This document shows positions 19,564-31,913 of a stretch of DNA of 64,000 nt, in pieces. This stretch comes from Anaerobaca sp035448545 (GTDB lineage: Bacteria > Planctomycetota > Phycisphaerae > Sedimentisphaerales > Anaerobacaceae). Made by a program: the position numbers and the translations under genes. Under the pieces are notes generated by a model. It was given only the letters and a program-made list of their open reading frames with translations. It did no database searches and was not told the origin of the DNA. The first letter of the stretch is position 1. Every line of letters starts with the position of its first letter. The stretch spans positions 62,001 through 126,000 of the forward strand of contig DAOTJE010000002.1 of NCBI GenBank assembly GCA_035448545.1. Reading direction: 5' to 3'.

Positions 19564-19638
19564 GGTGAAAGACGGGATTCGAACCCGCGACCCCCAGAAC
19601 CACAATCTGGTGCTCTATCCAGCTGAGCTACTCTCACC
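19564..19638 (-). tRNA. tRNA-His (anticodon GTG)
   Basis: Read on the minus strand, the sequence folds as a full cloverleaf: acceptor GTGAGAG with CTTTCAC, D arm AGCTCAGCTGGATAGAGC, anticodon stem CCAGA/TCTGG with loop TTGTGGT (anticodon GTG), and T arm with GGTTCGAATCC. The extra 5' G (19638) opposite a C discriminator (19564) is the hallmark of tRNA-His. The 3' CCA is not encoded. It lies between ppdK and the TolC-like operon on the same strand. Confidence 0.95.
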
Positions 19639-19644
19639 ACGAAA

Positions 19645-19678
19645 GCAAGGTGCGCCGGCCAGTCCCGACGCACCCTGC
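19645..19678 (-). terminator. Hairpin after ppdK, possible weak terminator
   Basis: On the minus strand, GCAGGGTGCG and CGCACCTTGC form a 10-bp stem with one G-T pair and a 14-base loop, followed only by TTTC. It lies between the ppdK stop and the tRNA-His gene, so it could end ppdK transcription or act as a processing signal. The missing long T tract lowers confidence. Confidence 0.35.
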
Positions 19679-19713
19679 ATTGTACCGCCCGGACGACGTT
19701 TGTCAATGCCGTC

Positions 19714-22425
<2,712 letters not shown>

Positions 22426-22662
22426 GCTTACTTTCTCCTTCTTGCTCGTGTCATCAGTGCGAGAGCATTGTTGTTTCGGATCGGCTCTGCGAATTTCCCT
22501 GTAGCCCGACCCCGACAACGAGATCGGGATTCCCTGCCGGGCAGATAAAGGCGGTCAGTGTACAACCGCCCGCCGGCCCTGTCAACGAGGAAAAGTGGAT
22601 TTTGCCCTTCGGATTTTGGCCCCGGCCGCGTGCCTTCCCCCCGCGAGGGGCTCACCGTGCCG

Positions 22663-24162
22663 CTACGGGAACGGCCAGTTCTCAGACGGCTGGTGCGCCG
22701 TCTTCATCACCGAGGCGATCTGCGCGACGATCTCCGGGCACTCGTCCGCCAGGTTCGTCGTTTCTCCGAGGTCCGTTCGCAGATCGTACAACTCAATCGG
22801 CCCGTCGGGGTCGGCTGCCACGTTCAGACGGACGCCCTTCCAATCGCCCATGCGGACCGCCTGTTTCTTGCCCTGCTCGTGGAACTCCCAGTACAGATAG
22901 CGGTGCTTTCTCTGCTGGTCGGGCCTGCCCAGGAGTGTGGGCAGGATGGAGAAACCGTCGGTATCGTCCGGCGGCACGGCACCGGCCAGGTCGCAGCAGG
23001 TCGGCAGAAAATCCCAAAACGCACAGACGTGGTCCGTGCCCGAGCCGGCGGCAATCCTTCCCGGCCAGCGGGCGATCAGCGGCACGCGGATGCCCCCTTC
23101 GTAGAGGTCGCGTTTGATACCTCGCAGAGGTCCGCTGCTGTCGAAGAACGCCGGATCGGCACCCCCTTCCTTGTGCGGCCCGTTGTCGCTGGAGAACAAC
23201 ACCAGCGTGTCCTCCTCGATGCCAAGGGCCTTGAGCTTGTCGAGCAGGCGTCCGATGTCGCCGTCCATCCGCGTGATCATCGCGGCATGGCCCTTCTGTG
23301 GCTCGGGCCAGTCCTCGCCGGCATAGGGTCCGTACGAAGGAACCTCCATCCCCTGCGGACCCGCCTCGTTATTGGCGTGCGGAATCGTCAACGCCAGGTA
23401 CAGAAAGAACGGCAACCGGCGGTTCTGCTCGATGAATTGCAGCGCCTCTTCCGCGAACAGGTCGTGCGAGTACTGGACCCTCTCGGTGGCCACACCCGCG
23501 CCGTCCGTCCGGTCGCCCGCGACCTTGTTCGGCAGCGGCACGCGCTGGTCGTTGCGGTAGAGGAATTCGGGATAGTAGTTGTGCGCATGCCTCTGGCAGA
23601 GGTATCCGAAGGAATAGTCGAATCCCTGATTGTTGGGCGCCCCGCTGCTGCCGGGCCCTCCCAGACCCCATTTGCCGATCAGGCCCGTCACATAGCCGCG
23701 ACTCTTGAGCAGCTTGGGAACGGTCACGGCGTCCGCAGGCAGGGGTAACTGCCCCATCGGCTTGGCCTCCTTGTTGCCCCGCACAGGCGCGTGCCCGGTG
23801 TGCAGACCCGTCATCAGCGCGCAGCGGGACGGCGCGCACACCGTGCTGCCGGCGTAACAATCGGTAAAGAGCATGCCCTCGGCGGCCATGCGGTCGATGT
23901 TGGAAGTCCGAATCTTCTGCTGCCCGTAGCAGCCGAGGTCGCCGTACCCGAGATCGTCGGCCAGGATGAAGATGATGTTGGGCTGTCCCGGCCCGGCCAG
24001 CCGTTTCGGTCGGGTCGTGCAACTGCCCAGCAGCGTGGAAGCGGCGACGAGCCCCGTGGCCTGGAGAAAACCCCGTCGCGTCCAATTCTGTCTGTTGCGC
24101 TCCGCCATCTTGCGTTGCTCCGTCAGACGGGTTCCGTGATGAAAAGGCAGTTCCGAGCTCAC
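22663..24162 (-). CDS. Tat-exported sulfatase (formylglycine type)
   Basis: Up to 499 residues from GTG 24162, which overlaps the preceding stop as GTGA; ATG 24108 is a good alternative that leaves a compact signal. A twin-arginine motif (TRRGFLQATG) precedes a lipobox-like LGSC, so it may be a Tat-exported lipoprotein. The active-site signature is CAPSR with Cys109 as the formylglycine precursor. Metal ligands include FILADDLGYGD and the downstream SSDNGPH. The C-terminus has WKGVRLN and YDLRTDLGETTNLA, typical of family S1 arylsulfatases. It hydrolyses sulfate esters on polysaccharides or glycans. It needs a maturase, not seen in the window. Confidence 0.92.
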   Translation of the reverse strand: MSSELPFHHGTRLTEQRKMAERNRQNWTRRGFLQATGLVAASTLLGSCTTRPKRLAGPGQPNIIFILADDLGYGDLGCYGQQKIRTSNIDRMAAEGMLFTDCYAGSTVCAPSRCALMTGLHTGHAPVRGNKEAKPMGQLPLPADAVTVPKLLKSRGYVTGLIGKWGLGGPGSSGAPNNQGFDYSFGYLCQRHAHNYYPEFLYRNDQRVPLPNKVAGDRTDGAGVATERVQYSHDLFAEEALQFIEQNRRLPFFLYLALTIPHANNEAGPQGMEVPSYGPYAGEDWPEPQKGHAAMITRMDGDIGRLLDKLKALGIEEDTLVLFSSDNGPHKEGGADPAFFDSSGPLRGIKRDLYEGGIRVPLIARWPGRIAAGSGTDHVCAFWDFLPTCCDLAGAVPPDDTDGFSILPTLLGRPDQQRKHRYLYWEFHEQGKKQAVRMGDWKGVRLNVAADPDGPIELYDLRTDLGETTNLADECPEIVAQIASVMKTAHQPSENWPFP

Positions 24163-25613
24163 TTGCCCGGCGTCGGGACCGTCACGTCGATCGTGCGGAC
24201 TTCGCCCAGCGTCGAGAGCGGTCGATCGAAATCCTCGGGCCGTCCCACGACGAGGATCTGCATGGCGTCGGGCCTCAGATGCGCCCGCGCGGCCCGTAGC
24301 ACATCGGCCTTGGTGACCTTCTCGATGCTCTCCCTGGTCTTCTGGAGGAAGTCGGGCGGATAGCCATAGTACTCGTAGGTCATCAGGCGGCTGACGACTT
24401 CTGCGGTGCTGTCGAAATTGAACACGAACGAATTGAGATAGCTGTCTTTGGCCAGTTGCAACTCCTCGTCAGTCACCTCCTCCTCGGTCATCTTCCTGGC
24501 CTCCGCGAGGATCGCTTCGATCGCGTGCACGGTGCTCTCCGATTTCGTCTGGCAGCCCATAGCGAAGACGCCGGGATGATCGTAGCGGGACGAGTAGGTC
24601 CCGAACACCGAATAGGCCAGCCCTTGCCGCGAGCGCACGTTCTTGAACAACCGGCCGGTGAACCCGCCGCCCAGAACCTGGTTCATCACCGTCAATGCGG
24701 CGTAATCCGGGTCGCTCATCAGCCCGGCGATATGGCCCAGGTAGATGTTTGACTGGTTCAGGTCAGGCCGGCAGACCAGGTTCACCGTCGAGCGCCAGGC
24801 ATAGTCCACCGTGGGCTTGGCAGGCAGGTCCAGGTCGATCTTCGCCCACTCTTCAAAGGCCTTCTCAATCATGGCGATCATCTGCCGCGTGTCGAAATCG
24901 CCCCAGACCGCCAGGATCATGTTGTTCGGCCCGAAGAACCGCTTGTGAAACGCCACCAGATCGTCCCGCGTGATGCTGTCGATGGTCGCGTACTCGGTGT
25001 GCCTGGCATAGACGCTCGCAGGTCCGTAGATCAGCTTGTCGAACTCCCGCGCGGCGATGGCCTGCGGCGAGTCGTTTCTCCTGGCAATACGGCTGCGCTG
25101 CTGCATCTTGGCCAGCTCGATCTTGTCCTCGCGGAACGCCGGGTGCATCAGCACGTCCGCCAGGATGGACAATCCCTTGTCGATGTCCTTCTTGAGCACG
25201 GACACCGAGGCATACCCGGCGTCCTGTCCGATGCTCGTCTCGACGGAGGCGGCGATCTGCTCCAGCTCGTCGTCCAGTTCGTCTCCCGTCCGGCTGACTG
25301 TCCCGCCGGTGCGCATGACCTCCCCTGTAATGTCTGCCAGACCCACTTTGTCGGCCGGCTCGTAGATGGACCCCACACGGATTCGGCCGGACAGGTGAAT
25401 CAAAGGCAGCTCGTGGTCCTCCAAGATGAGCAGCCGCATGCCGTTCGCCAGAGTCACACGCTGCACATCGGGCACGACGACGTCATTCAACCTCGGGTAC
25501 TTCAGTTGTCTGTAGTCGGGCGACCGCTGTGCCCCAAGAATCGGGACCGCCCCCCGCGCGACCACAACAAGGCACATACCCGTCAGAATCAACCGCATTC
25601 GCTCGTGTCTCAT
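24159..25613 (-). CDS. M16 family peptidase homologue lacking the zinc motif
   Basis: 484 residues with a signal peptide. The inverzincin HxxEH site expected after the first beta strand is replaced: GLADITGEVMRTGG (residues 91-104) stands where GLAHxxEHMxFKGT occurs in active members. The C-terminal half keeps the substrate-binding RQGLAYSVFGTY motif. It lies 14 bases downstream of the active M16 gene. In bacterial M16B pairs one subunit often has zinc and the other supplies the Arg/Tyr pair, so the two products probably form a heterodimer. The stop overlaps the start of the sulfatase gene. Confidence 0.88.
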   Translation of the reverse strand: MRHERMRLILTGMCLVVVARGAVPILGAQRSPDYRQLKYPRLNDVVVPDVQRVTLANGMRLLILEDHELPLIHLSGRIRVGSIYEPADKVGLADITGEVMRTGGTVSRTGDELDDELEQIAASVETSIGQDAGYASVSVLKKDIDKGLSILADVLMHPAFREDKIELAKMQQRSRIARRNDSPQAIAAREFDKLIYGPASVYARHTEYATIDSITRDDLVAFHKRFFGPNNMILAVWGDFDTRQMIAMIEKAFEEWAKIDLDLPAKPTVDYAWRSTVNLVCRPDLNQSNIYLGHIAGLMSDPDYAALTVMNQVLGGGFTGRLFKNVRSRQGLAYSVFGTYSSRYDHPGVFAMGCQTKSESTVHAIEAILAEARKMTEEEVTDEELQLAKDSYLNSFVFNFDSTAEVVSRLMTYEYYGYPPDFLQKTRESIEKVTKADVLRAARAHLRPDAMQILVVGRPEDFDRPLSTLGEVRTIDVTVPTPGK

Positions 25614-25627
25614 TTCCCGCCCGCCTT

Positions 25628-27166
25628 TCAGGATTCGTTCTCGCTGATGGTGGTCTCGATGATGCCGACCGTCCGATTCTTCGTCGTGAAGTACGTCCGG
25701 GCGACCCGCTGAATATCCTCGGCGCTGACACGGTCGATCTGTTCGAGCTGCTTGAACAGATTGCGCCAGTCGCCCGTCAGAACCTCGTAGAACGTCAACT
25801 GCTCCGCCAGGCCCGAGTTGGAGTCGAGCTGCCGGATCAGGGCGGCGCGGGCCCGCGTTTTGGCCTTTTCGAGTTCCTGCTCGGTGACCGGCTCATTCCG
25901 GAGCCGCTCGATCTCAGCGTAGATCGCGTATTCGCACTCCTGGTTCGTGTGGCCCCTGGCCGGCATCGCGTAGAACAGGAACAGCCCCGGATACTTCTGG
26001 CCCGGCATGCCCTGGAAGCCGGAGGTCGCGACGGCAATCTTCTGGTCCCGGACGAGACTGCGATAGAGCCGCGAGGTGCGTCCGCTGCCCATGATGTCGG
26101 TGATGGCGTCGAACACCGCGTTGTCCTCGTGGTTGATGCTCGGCTTATGGTAACCGATCAGCACGAACGGTTGAGCCGGGTCTTCGACGACGACGCGGCG
26201 TTCGCCCGGCTGCGGCGGTTCCACGGTCTCGACCGGCTCCGGCGCAGGGCGGTAGGGAATCCGCCCGAAGTATTCCCGGGCCAGCGCCCGGACGCGGGCC
26301 GGATCGACGTCGCCGACAACGGCAATCGTCAGATTGCCCGGGCCATAGTGTGTCCGGAAGAAAGTCTCCGCCTCTTTGCGAGTGAGAGCCTCAATGTCGC
26401 TCATATGTCCGATGACGGGCGCGCCATAGGGGTGCGCCTTGTAGGCAACCGCCAGGAACTCCTCCAGCAACTTGCCCACCGGCTGCGTCTCCGTGCGAAG
26501 CCGGCGCTCTTCCATCACCACGTCCTTCTCCTTGTAGAACTCGCGCAAGACCGGGTTGAGAAAACGGTCCGACTCCAAGAGCATCCAGAGTTCCAGCTTG
26601 TTGGAAGGAAGGCTCACAAAATAGACCGTGTAGTCGGAACTGGTTCCGGCGTTGAGTCCCACGCCGCCGGCCTGCTTGAGGATCTCGTCGAACTCATCGT
26701 GGACGAGGTACTGCTGGGCCTCCTGCTGGGCCTCCTGGAACTGCCGGCGGAGTTGGGCCAGCCGCTGCTCATCAACCGCTCCGGGTTTGGCCTTTTCTGC
26801 CTTGATTGCCTCGAACGCCTCGTCGATCTTCGCCAGCGCCCTGGCCTCGGCCTCGTAGTCTTTGGTCCCGATCGTTCGCGTGCCCTTGAAGGCCATGTGC
26901 TCGAAGAGGTGCGCCAGGCCTGTCATGCCGGTGACCTCGTCGACCGCCCCGACGTTGGCATGCGTGTAGCAGGTCACCACGGGGGCCTCGTGACGCTCAA
27001 GCACGATGAACCGCAGTCCGTTATCCAACGTGAACTGGGTCACGCGCGATTCGAACTCCGCCAGGTTCTGCGCGCCGCCCGCGCATGCCATCGACAGCGC
27101 CACGACCAGCGCCGGCAGCGCCGCCGAACGGGTGGCCTTGCCGTACCTTCTGTCTGCTCGTCCCAT
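25628..27166 (-). CDS. M16 family zinc metallopeptidase (active subunit)
   Basis: 512 residues from ATG 27166 with a GAGGAG box 8 bases upstream. A signal peptide (ALPALVVALSMACAGGAQ) leads into the M16 domain with the intact inverted zinc motif HLFEH (86-90) in GMTGLAHLFEHMAFKGT. A charged helical insert (EARALAKIDEAFEAIKAEKAKPG) separates the zinc motif from the rest, longer than in the mitochondrial-processing-peptidase type. It is probably periplasmic, degrading short unfolded peptides with its zinc-less neighbour. Upstream gene of the run M16 active, M16 inactive, sulfatase. Confidence 0.92.
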   Translation of the reverse strand: MGRADRRYGKATRSAALPALVVALSMACAGGAQNLAEFESRVTQFTLDNGLRFIVLERHEAPVVTCYTHANVGAVDEVTGMTGLAHLFEHMAFKGTRTIGTKDYEAEARALAKIDEAFEAIKAEKAKPGAVDEQRLAQLRRQFQEAQQEAQQYLVHDEFDEILKQAGGVGLNAGTSSDYTVYFVSLPSNKLELWMLLESDRFLNPVLREFYKEKDVVMEERRLRTETQPVGKLLEEFLAVAYKAHPYGAPVIGHMSDIEALTRKEAETFFRTHYGPGNLTIAVVGDVDPARVRALAREYFGRIPYRPAPEPVETVEPPQPGERRVVVEDPAQPFVLIGYHKPSINHEDNAVFDAITDIMGSGRTSRLYRSLVRDQKIAVATSGFQGMPGQKYPGLFLFYAMPARGHTNQECEYAIYAEIERLRNEPVTEQELEKAKTRARAALIRQLDSNSGLAEQLTFYEVLTGDWRNLFKQLEQIDRVSAEDIQRVARTYFTTKNRTVGIIETTISENES

Positions 27167-27236
27167 CTCATGTCTCCTCAAACCGCCTCGATTGGGCAAG
27201 ACCCGATTCTCCGTCCGCCCAGGTTGCGGGCGTCGT

Positions 27237-29897
27237 TCAATTGTACGTGAAATACACCGTAGCCCTGCAGGCGCGGTCCACCCGCACCCGGACCCAGTGG
27301 GCGGAATACCCATCTGGAAATTCGTGGTGCCGATAACCCTTACGGAACCGGAAGACCTGGTATCGGTGCCAACTGCCGTCGCCCAGGAAGTCCACCTCCA
27401 CGTCGAATGTGACGTTCTCCTCGTTGTCGTGGGCCAGGTGCACCACCTTCTTGTCGAAGCCGGTCATCAGGAAGGGGTCCGAGACCTCCTGTGCCTGCAC
27501 GGGCGTATCCCACCACGGGCCACCCCAGCCGGCCGGCTTGCCCATCTGCCACAGGTCGTCGAGGTCGCCGAACCACAGGCCGGATTGCGGCTGGCCCTGA
27601 TCGTGATCGATCTGGTCCGAAGCCATCACGAACAGCCCGCGCCAATGGCAGAAATCCGGGACCACCCGCAGGTGCGAGCAGATCGGCCGGATTCCCCAGA
27701 CATGGCCGCCGTAGGCGAACGCCGGCAGCTCGTAAAACATCCCATGCGCATCCATGAGCAGACGTTCGGTCACTGCGTGGCGAATCCGTGTCCACTCGGT
27801 GTTCCAGGCGTGATCCCAACTGTGACTGGACTTCGGCAGCAGGTATCGCTGCCACGTGCCGTTGACCAGGACGCGCAGCACCACGCTCGACCGCGTCCAG
27901 CCCGTTGCGTAAAGCGTGTTCCCGCCGTAGGAGGCGTCGCCCGCGCTGGCGTGGACCTCGACGAAGGGGTTGCGCTCGACGATGGTCCATTTGTCGCCAT
28001 CCCACTGGCCCAGACGACCGGCCCGGCGGCGCTCCAGGAATTCCTGCTCGTCGTAGGTGTTGTTGGCGACCACGACGCGGCCCTGTGCGGTGAAGGCGCT
28101 CTTGAAGTGCTCCTTGGCGCCGGTGATCTCCAGCTCCTTGCGCAGGTCGAACAGGTGCGTCGCTTCGAGGCTGCGCACATCAACTTCCCAGAAACCCCCT
28201 TCCATGCCCAGGAAGTAGACCTTGTTCTGTGGGTCCTTCAGGTGCTCGCACGTGGCACAGAGCCGGTAGTTCTTCAGTCCCTCGATCGTGCGGACGTTGC
28301 CGTCGATGTCGATCGCGTACGGCCCGATGAACGCCTGCCCGCTGGGCCAGTGCACGAACCGGTTGGCGAAGGTGCCGGTCAGCGACACCGACGCCGGGTG
28401 ACGCCGCATCGTCATGTCTTCGCCGATCTCATAGAGGCCGATCCCCTGGCCTCGAATGTGGGCGACGTAGCCCACTGCCCAGAGCTTGTCCGCCCACGGG
28501 ATCAGCGCGCCGATGCCTGCCTCGGAGTTGCTGCCCAGCCCATGGGCCATCACCGTCATCCGCGGAAAAACGCCATCCACCTGGACAGGTTGCGCAGGCG
28601 AGACTTCCTCTTTCGCTTCCTGCTCATCAAGACCTTCAAGATAGGCGCGTATCGCTCGAGCGAGGCTGCGTCCAAACGTGCGGGCGCTCTCGGCGGTCAC
28701 CGTCTGGCCGCCGGCGTTGGCATAGGGGATTTCAAGTGTCGCCGCCAGCCGCACGCCCTCGATGTCCGCCGCCCATCGACTGAAGCTCCGCCCCGTGCTG
28801 AAATTGCCCGACGTGTTCCACGCCTTCCCGAAGGGCAGGTTGTCCGAGGTGCGATAGACCAGCGGACCCCGCTGGACTTCTTCGAGCAGCCGTCCGAACC
28901 GCTGCTGCTCCTGCCACATGCGTTCGTCGCAATGCCCCGGAATATAGATCACCTCGTTGTGTTCGCCCCGGATGTGGGGGCAGTGCAGATCGAACGCGGC
29001 GCGAAGTCTGCCGTTCGACCAGTTCGGCACGAACGTCCGCAGGGCGGCGACGGAAGAATAGGTGCTGGGACCGATGTAGTCGCGGTTGTGGTCGCGCCCG
29101 TTGCGGTTCTTTCCCTGGTCGCCCGCTTCGACGCCATCCTTGTCCACAAACGGAATCGCCAGGACCTCGACGTTCCGCCGGAACCATTGACCGTCCTCGC
29201 TGTCGGACAGGACCCCCTCGAGGATGCCTTCGAGGACAAAGCTGGCGAGCGATTCGCAGGCGTGGTGCCTGGCGGCCAGCAAAACCCGGAACCGCGGATC
29301 GCCGCTGAGCTGCCCGGCGTGAATCTGCTCAACGGATCGCCCGGCTTCTGTCTTGCAGAGCTCGTCTACACGGAGACTCGCATGATTCCCAAAGCCCGCC
29401 AGAAACTCCTTCAGGTTCGCTTCGACGTAGGGTATGGCGAAGCAGAATCGCACATCCGCGGCGTCCTGCGGAAACACATACGCGAACGAGTTGCCCCTGA
29501 CGGCGTCGGCTCCGAGCCACGACCAGGTCCGGCCCGAGTCGGTGCTGACGGCCGGGCCGCGAACGCCAATCGGATTGTTGCCGCTGAACTGAAACGTCAG
29601 TGTCCGGCCCTGCGCCCCCGTGACGCGGAAGTTCCAGTAGAACCACCAGCCCTCCGTGTCGCGCAGGTCCGGCCGCAGATAGACGGTGTCCCCCTCTATC
29701 CGCTCGACCACAATGTTGCCGCCGGGATAGTTCGCATCGACCGCCACACCCGGAGAAACCTGACCGAACGCCGCCTGCGGGCCCGTCGCCGTCGCCGCCA
29801 GAGCGAAGACCGCAACCACCACACGTATGGCCCGTGACGCCGAAGGCCGTCCGCAAAACACCGGCGGAAGGACGCCAAACCGATGTGAGCACGCCAT
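27237..29897 (-). CDS. Exported M14 carboxypeptidase-like protein with large C-terminal domain
   Basis: 886 residues from ATG 29897 with a GGAAGGA box. After a signal peptide and an immunoglobulin-like N-domain (about 50-150), the M14 core has zinc ligands HxxE in RHHACES (H212, E215), the NRNGRDHNRDY motif, the third ligand in FDLHCPH (H305), and a catalytic Glu in AATLEIPY (E389). This layout resembles the cytosolic-carboxypeptidase-like or succinylglutamate subgroup. Residues from about 440 to the end form a second, tryptophan-rich domain, perhaps a beta-propeller (WADKLWAVGYVAHIRG, FLGMEGGFWEVDV, NTLYATGWTRSS). Likely removes C-terminal residues or peptidic cross-links outside the cytoplasm. 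Divergent from the class II aldolase gene. Confidence 0.75.
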   Translation of the reverse strand: MACSHRFGVLPPVFCGRPSASRAIRVVVAVFALAATATGPQAAFGQVSPGVAVDANYPGGNIVVERIEGDTVYLRPDLRDTEGWWFYWNFRVTGAQGRTLTFQFSGNNPIGVRGPAVSTDSGRTWSWLGADAVRGNSFAYVFPQDAADVRFCFAIPYVEANLKEFLAGFGNHASLRVDELCKTEAGRSVEQIHAGQLSGDPRFRVLLAARHHACESLASFVLEGILEGVLSDSEDGQWFRRNVEVLAIPFVDKDGVEAGDQGKNRNGRDHNRDYIGPSTYSSVAALRTFVPNWSNGRLRAAFDLHCPHIRGEHNEVIYIPGHCDERMWQEQQRFGRLLEEVQRGPLVYRTSDNLPFGKAWNTSGNFSTGRSFSRWAADIEGVRLAATLEIPYANAGGQTVTAESARTFGRSLARAIRAYLEGLDEQEAKEEVSPAQPVQVDGVFPRMTVMAHGLGSNSEAGIGALIPWADKLWAVGYVAHIRGQGIGLYEIGEDMTMRRHPASVSLTGTFANRFVHWPSGQAFIGPYAIDIDGNVRTIEGLKNYRLCATCEHLKDPQNKVYFLGMEGGFWEVDVRSLEATHLFDLRKELEITGAKEHFKSAFTAQGRVVVANNTYDEQEFLERRRAGRLGQWDGDKWTIVERNPFVEVHASAGDASYGGNTLYATGWTRSSVVLRVLVNGTWQRYLLPKSSHSWDHAWNTEWTRIRHAVTERLLMDAHGMFYELPAFAYGGHVWGIRPICSHLRVVPDFCHWRGLFVMASDQIDHDQGQPQSGLWFGDLDDLWQMGKPAGWGGPWWDTPVQAQEVSDPFLMTGFDKKVVHLAHDNEENVTFDVEVDFLGDGSWHRYQVFRFRKGYRHHEFPDGYSAHWVRVRVDRACRATVYFTYN

Positions 29898-30150
29898 TCG
29901 ATATCCTTCCGGTGAACTGCCCTGTATCCCGTCGGCTCGATACTCCGTACCGTCCGGCGGCGCACTATAACCGGCGTCATCGGTTCTGTCAACCGCCTCG
30001 CGGCTGCTTCGGCGCCGTGTGGACCAAGGGCCGCTGCAGCGCCATTTCAGACCCTCCGGCCCAAGCGCAGGGAAAAGTCTTCGTTGCGATGGGAAGCGTT
30101 CGACGGTATAGAGAACGGGCAAACTTGGTAACGCAATACAGGGGATAACC

Positions 30151-31458
30151 ATGAAGTACGAATACCTTCATCCGCGCGACGAACTGGTGCTGACGATGCA
30201 GCGGATTTACCGGTACAAGATGACGACAACTTCCGGCGGCAACCTGTCGATCCTCGACGAGAACAGCGACATCTGGATCACGCCGACAGGCGTGGACAAG
30301 GGCACACTGACGGCCAATGACATCGTGTGCGTGCGGGCCGATGGTCGGATCGAGGGGCTGCACCGTCCCAGTTCGGAGTACCCGTTCCACAAGGCGATCT
30401 ACGCGATCCGGCCGGACCTGCGAGCAATCGTCCACGCGCATCCGATGGCACTGGTGGCCTTCAGCATCGCGCACAAGGTGCCGGACACCCGGCTGTTCCC
30501 TCAGGCGTGGCGCTCCAACGGGACGGTAGGGTTTGCGCCGTACGGTGTGCCCGGCAGCGAAGACCTCGGACGCAAGATCGCGCAGAAGTACGCCGAGGGC
30601 TTCGACAGCGTCATCCTCGAAAACCACGGCGTCTGCTGCGCCGGTCAGACCCTCCAGGAGGCCTTCGGCAAGTTCGAGACGCTCGAGATGTGCTGCAAGG
30701 TCCTGATCAAGGCCCATACGCTCGGGCAGCCCATGTACCTGACCGACCAGCAACTGCAACTTCAGAGCAAGAGCGATGTGCCGCTGGAGGCCTTCGACTA
30801 CGATCCGAGCATGATGAGCATCCGCGAGAAGGAGCTGCGCAACCAGATCTCCCGCTTCGTCGAACGGGGCTACCGCCAGCGGCTGCTGACGATGACCACC
30901 GGCACGTTCTCGGCGCGGATCGACCGCGAGAAATTCCTGATCACGCCCTATCCGCTCGACCGGCACGCCGTGCTGCCCGAGGAGATCGTCATGATCCGCA
31001 AGGGCAAGAAGGAATTCGGCAAGCACCCCAGCCGCGCCGTCCTGGCGCACAAGGCGATCTACGACGCCCATCCGGACGTCATGGCCATCGCCAACGCCTG
31101 CCCGCTCAACGCGATGGCCTTCAGCGTCTGCCGGCGCACCGTTGACACCCGTACGATCCCCGAAAGCTACGTCTTCGTCCGGGAGGTGAGCCTGCTGCCG
31201 TTCGAGACCGTGTACAACGACTTCGCTCTCCTGGCGCGAACGCTGACGCTGCAGAGCCCGGCAGCGGTGCTGGCCAACAGCGGCGTCATGGTCGTCGGCG
31301 ACAGCGTCCTGGCGGCCTTCGACAAGCTGGAGGTCCTCGAATGCTCCGCCGAGGCGGTGCTCGACGCCCAGCCTATCGGCGGCCACGTCGCGATGAGCTC
31401 GGAGATCATCGACGAGCTGATCGAGGCCTTTCACCTGGGACCGGCGCCGTCCAGGTGA
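30151..31458 (+). CDS. Tandem class II aldolase/adducin domain protein
   Basis: 435 residues made of two aldolase-II domains. The first keeps the zinc and catalytic features: SGGNLS phosphate loop, SSEYPFH (E76), HAHP (H95, H97) and ENHG. The second (about 225-435) has the same fold (TTGTFSARI, FGKHPSRAVLAHKAIY) but IANACP and LANSG replace the histidine motifs, so it cannot bind zinc the same way. Such enzymes cleave or isomerise fuculose-, rhamnulose- or ribulose-phosphates, which fits deoxy-sugar use from algal polysaccharides. The substrate cannot be read. The start has an AGGGGATAACC leader. Confidence 0.85.
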   Translation: MKYEYLHPRDELVLTMQRIYRYKMTTTSGGNLSILDENSDIWITPTGVDKGTLTANDIVCVRADGRIEGLHRPSSEYPFHKAIYAIRPDLRAIVHAHPMALVAFSIAHKVPDTRLFPQAWRSNGTVGFAPYGVPGSEDLGRKIAQKYAEGFDSVILENHGVCCAGQTLQEAFGKFETLEMCCKVLIKAHTLGQPMYLTDQQLQLQSKSDVPLEAFDYDPSMMSIREKELRNQISRFVERGYRQRLLTMTTGTFSARIDREKFLITPYPLDRHAVLPEEIVMIRKGKKEFGKHPSRAVLAHKAIYDAHPDVMAIANACPLNAMAFSVCRRTVDTRTIPESYVFVREVSLLPFETVYNDFALLARTLTLQSPAAVLANSGVMVVGDSVLAAFDKLEVLECSAEAVLDAQPIGGHVAMSSEIIDELIEAFHLGPAPSR

Positions 31459-31463
31459 GACAG

Positions 31464-31913
31464 CTATCGGGAAGGTCCACCACACAGGCCCGGTGCAGCG
31501 CGTCTTGCGGGCGCCACGACCTGAATCAGGATCGTCCCGGTGCTGCCGGCCGGCTCGCCCGACCGGGGCTGGTCCGTGACGCGTACGACCGCCGCAAAGA
31601 CCCCGGCACGCTTCGGCGTCCAGAGCAGAGTGTAGGAGTTCATCTTCGCCTTGTTGTACAACCGCATCCCCTCGGGCCCGTCGAGCAATTCGGCGCTGGC
31701 CGTATCGCCGTCCGGATCGCACCACGTCCGCGTGTGGTCGAGCGCCTGTCCGGCCTCGACACGGGCCCAGCCGAGATACTGACCGACCACAAGATTCGGA
31801 TCATACGCAAAGGGACACTCCTCCATCGCCGGCGGGGCCACCTCCGGACACGGCGAGCTGCCTCCAACCAACAACGGCAACACCACCATTCCAACTGCCA
31901 GCACACGCATCAC
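31464..31913 (-). CDS. Small secreted Ig-like protein of unknown function
   Basis: 149 residues. A signal peptide (VLAVGMVVLPLLVGGSSPCP) may be a lipoprotein type but lacks a clean lipobox. The mature part reads like one immunoglobulin/cadherin-like domain: HTRTWCDPDGDTASAELLDGPEGM and YTLLWTPKRAGVFAAVVRVTD. This pattern resembles putative Ig domains in planctomycete surface proteins. It ends 5 bases from the convergent aldolase gene. No function can be assigned. Confidence 0.6.
   Translation of the reverse strand: MMRVLAVGMVVLPLLVGGSSPCPEVAPPAMEECPFAYDPNLVVGQYLGWARVEAGQALDHTRTWCDPDGDTASAELLDGPEGMRLYNKAKMNSYTLLWTPKRAGVFAAVVRVTDQPRSGEPAGSTGTILIQVVAPARRAAPGLCGGPSR

Noticed and set aside
25529..27250. 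Long plus-strand frame opposite the M16 genes
   Set aside because: No domain; both M16 genes on the minus strand have clear motifs and ribosome sites.
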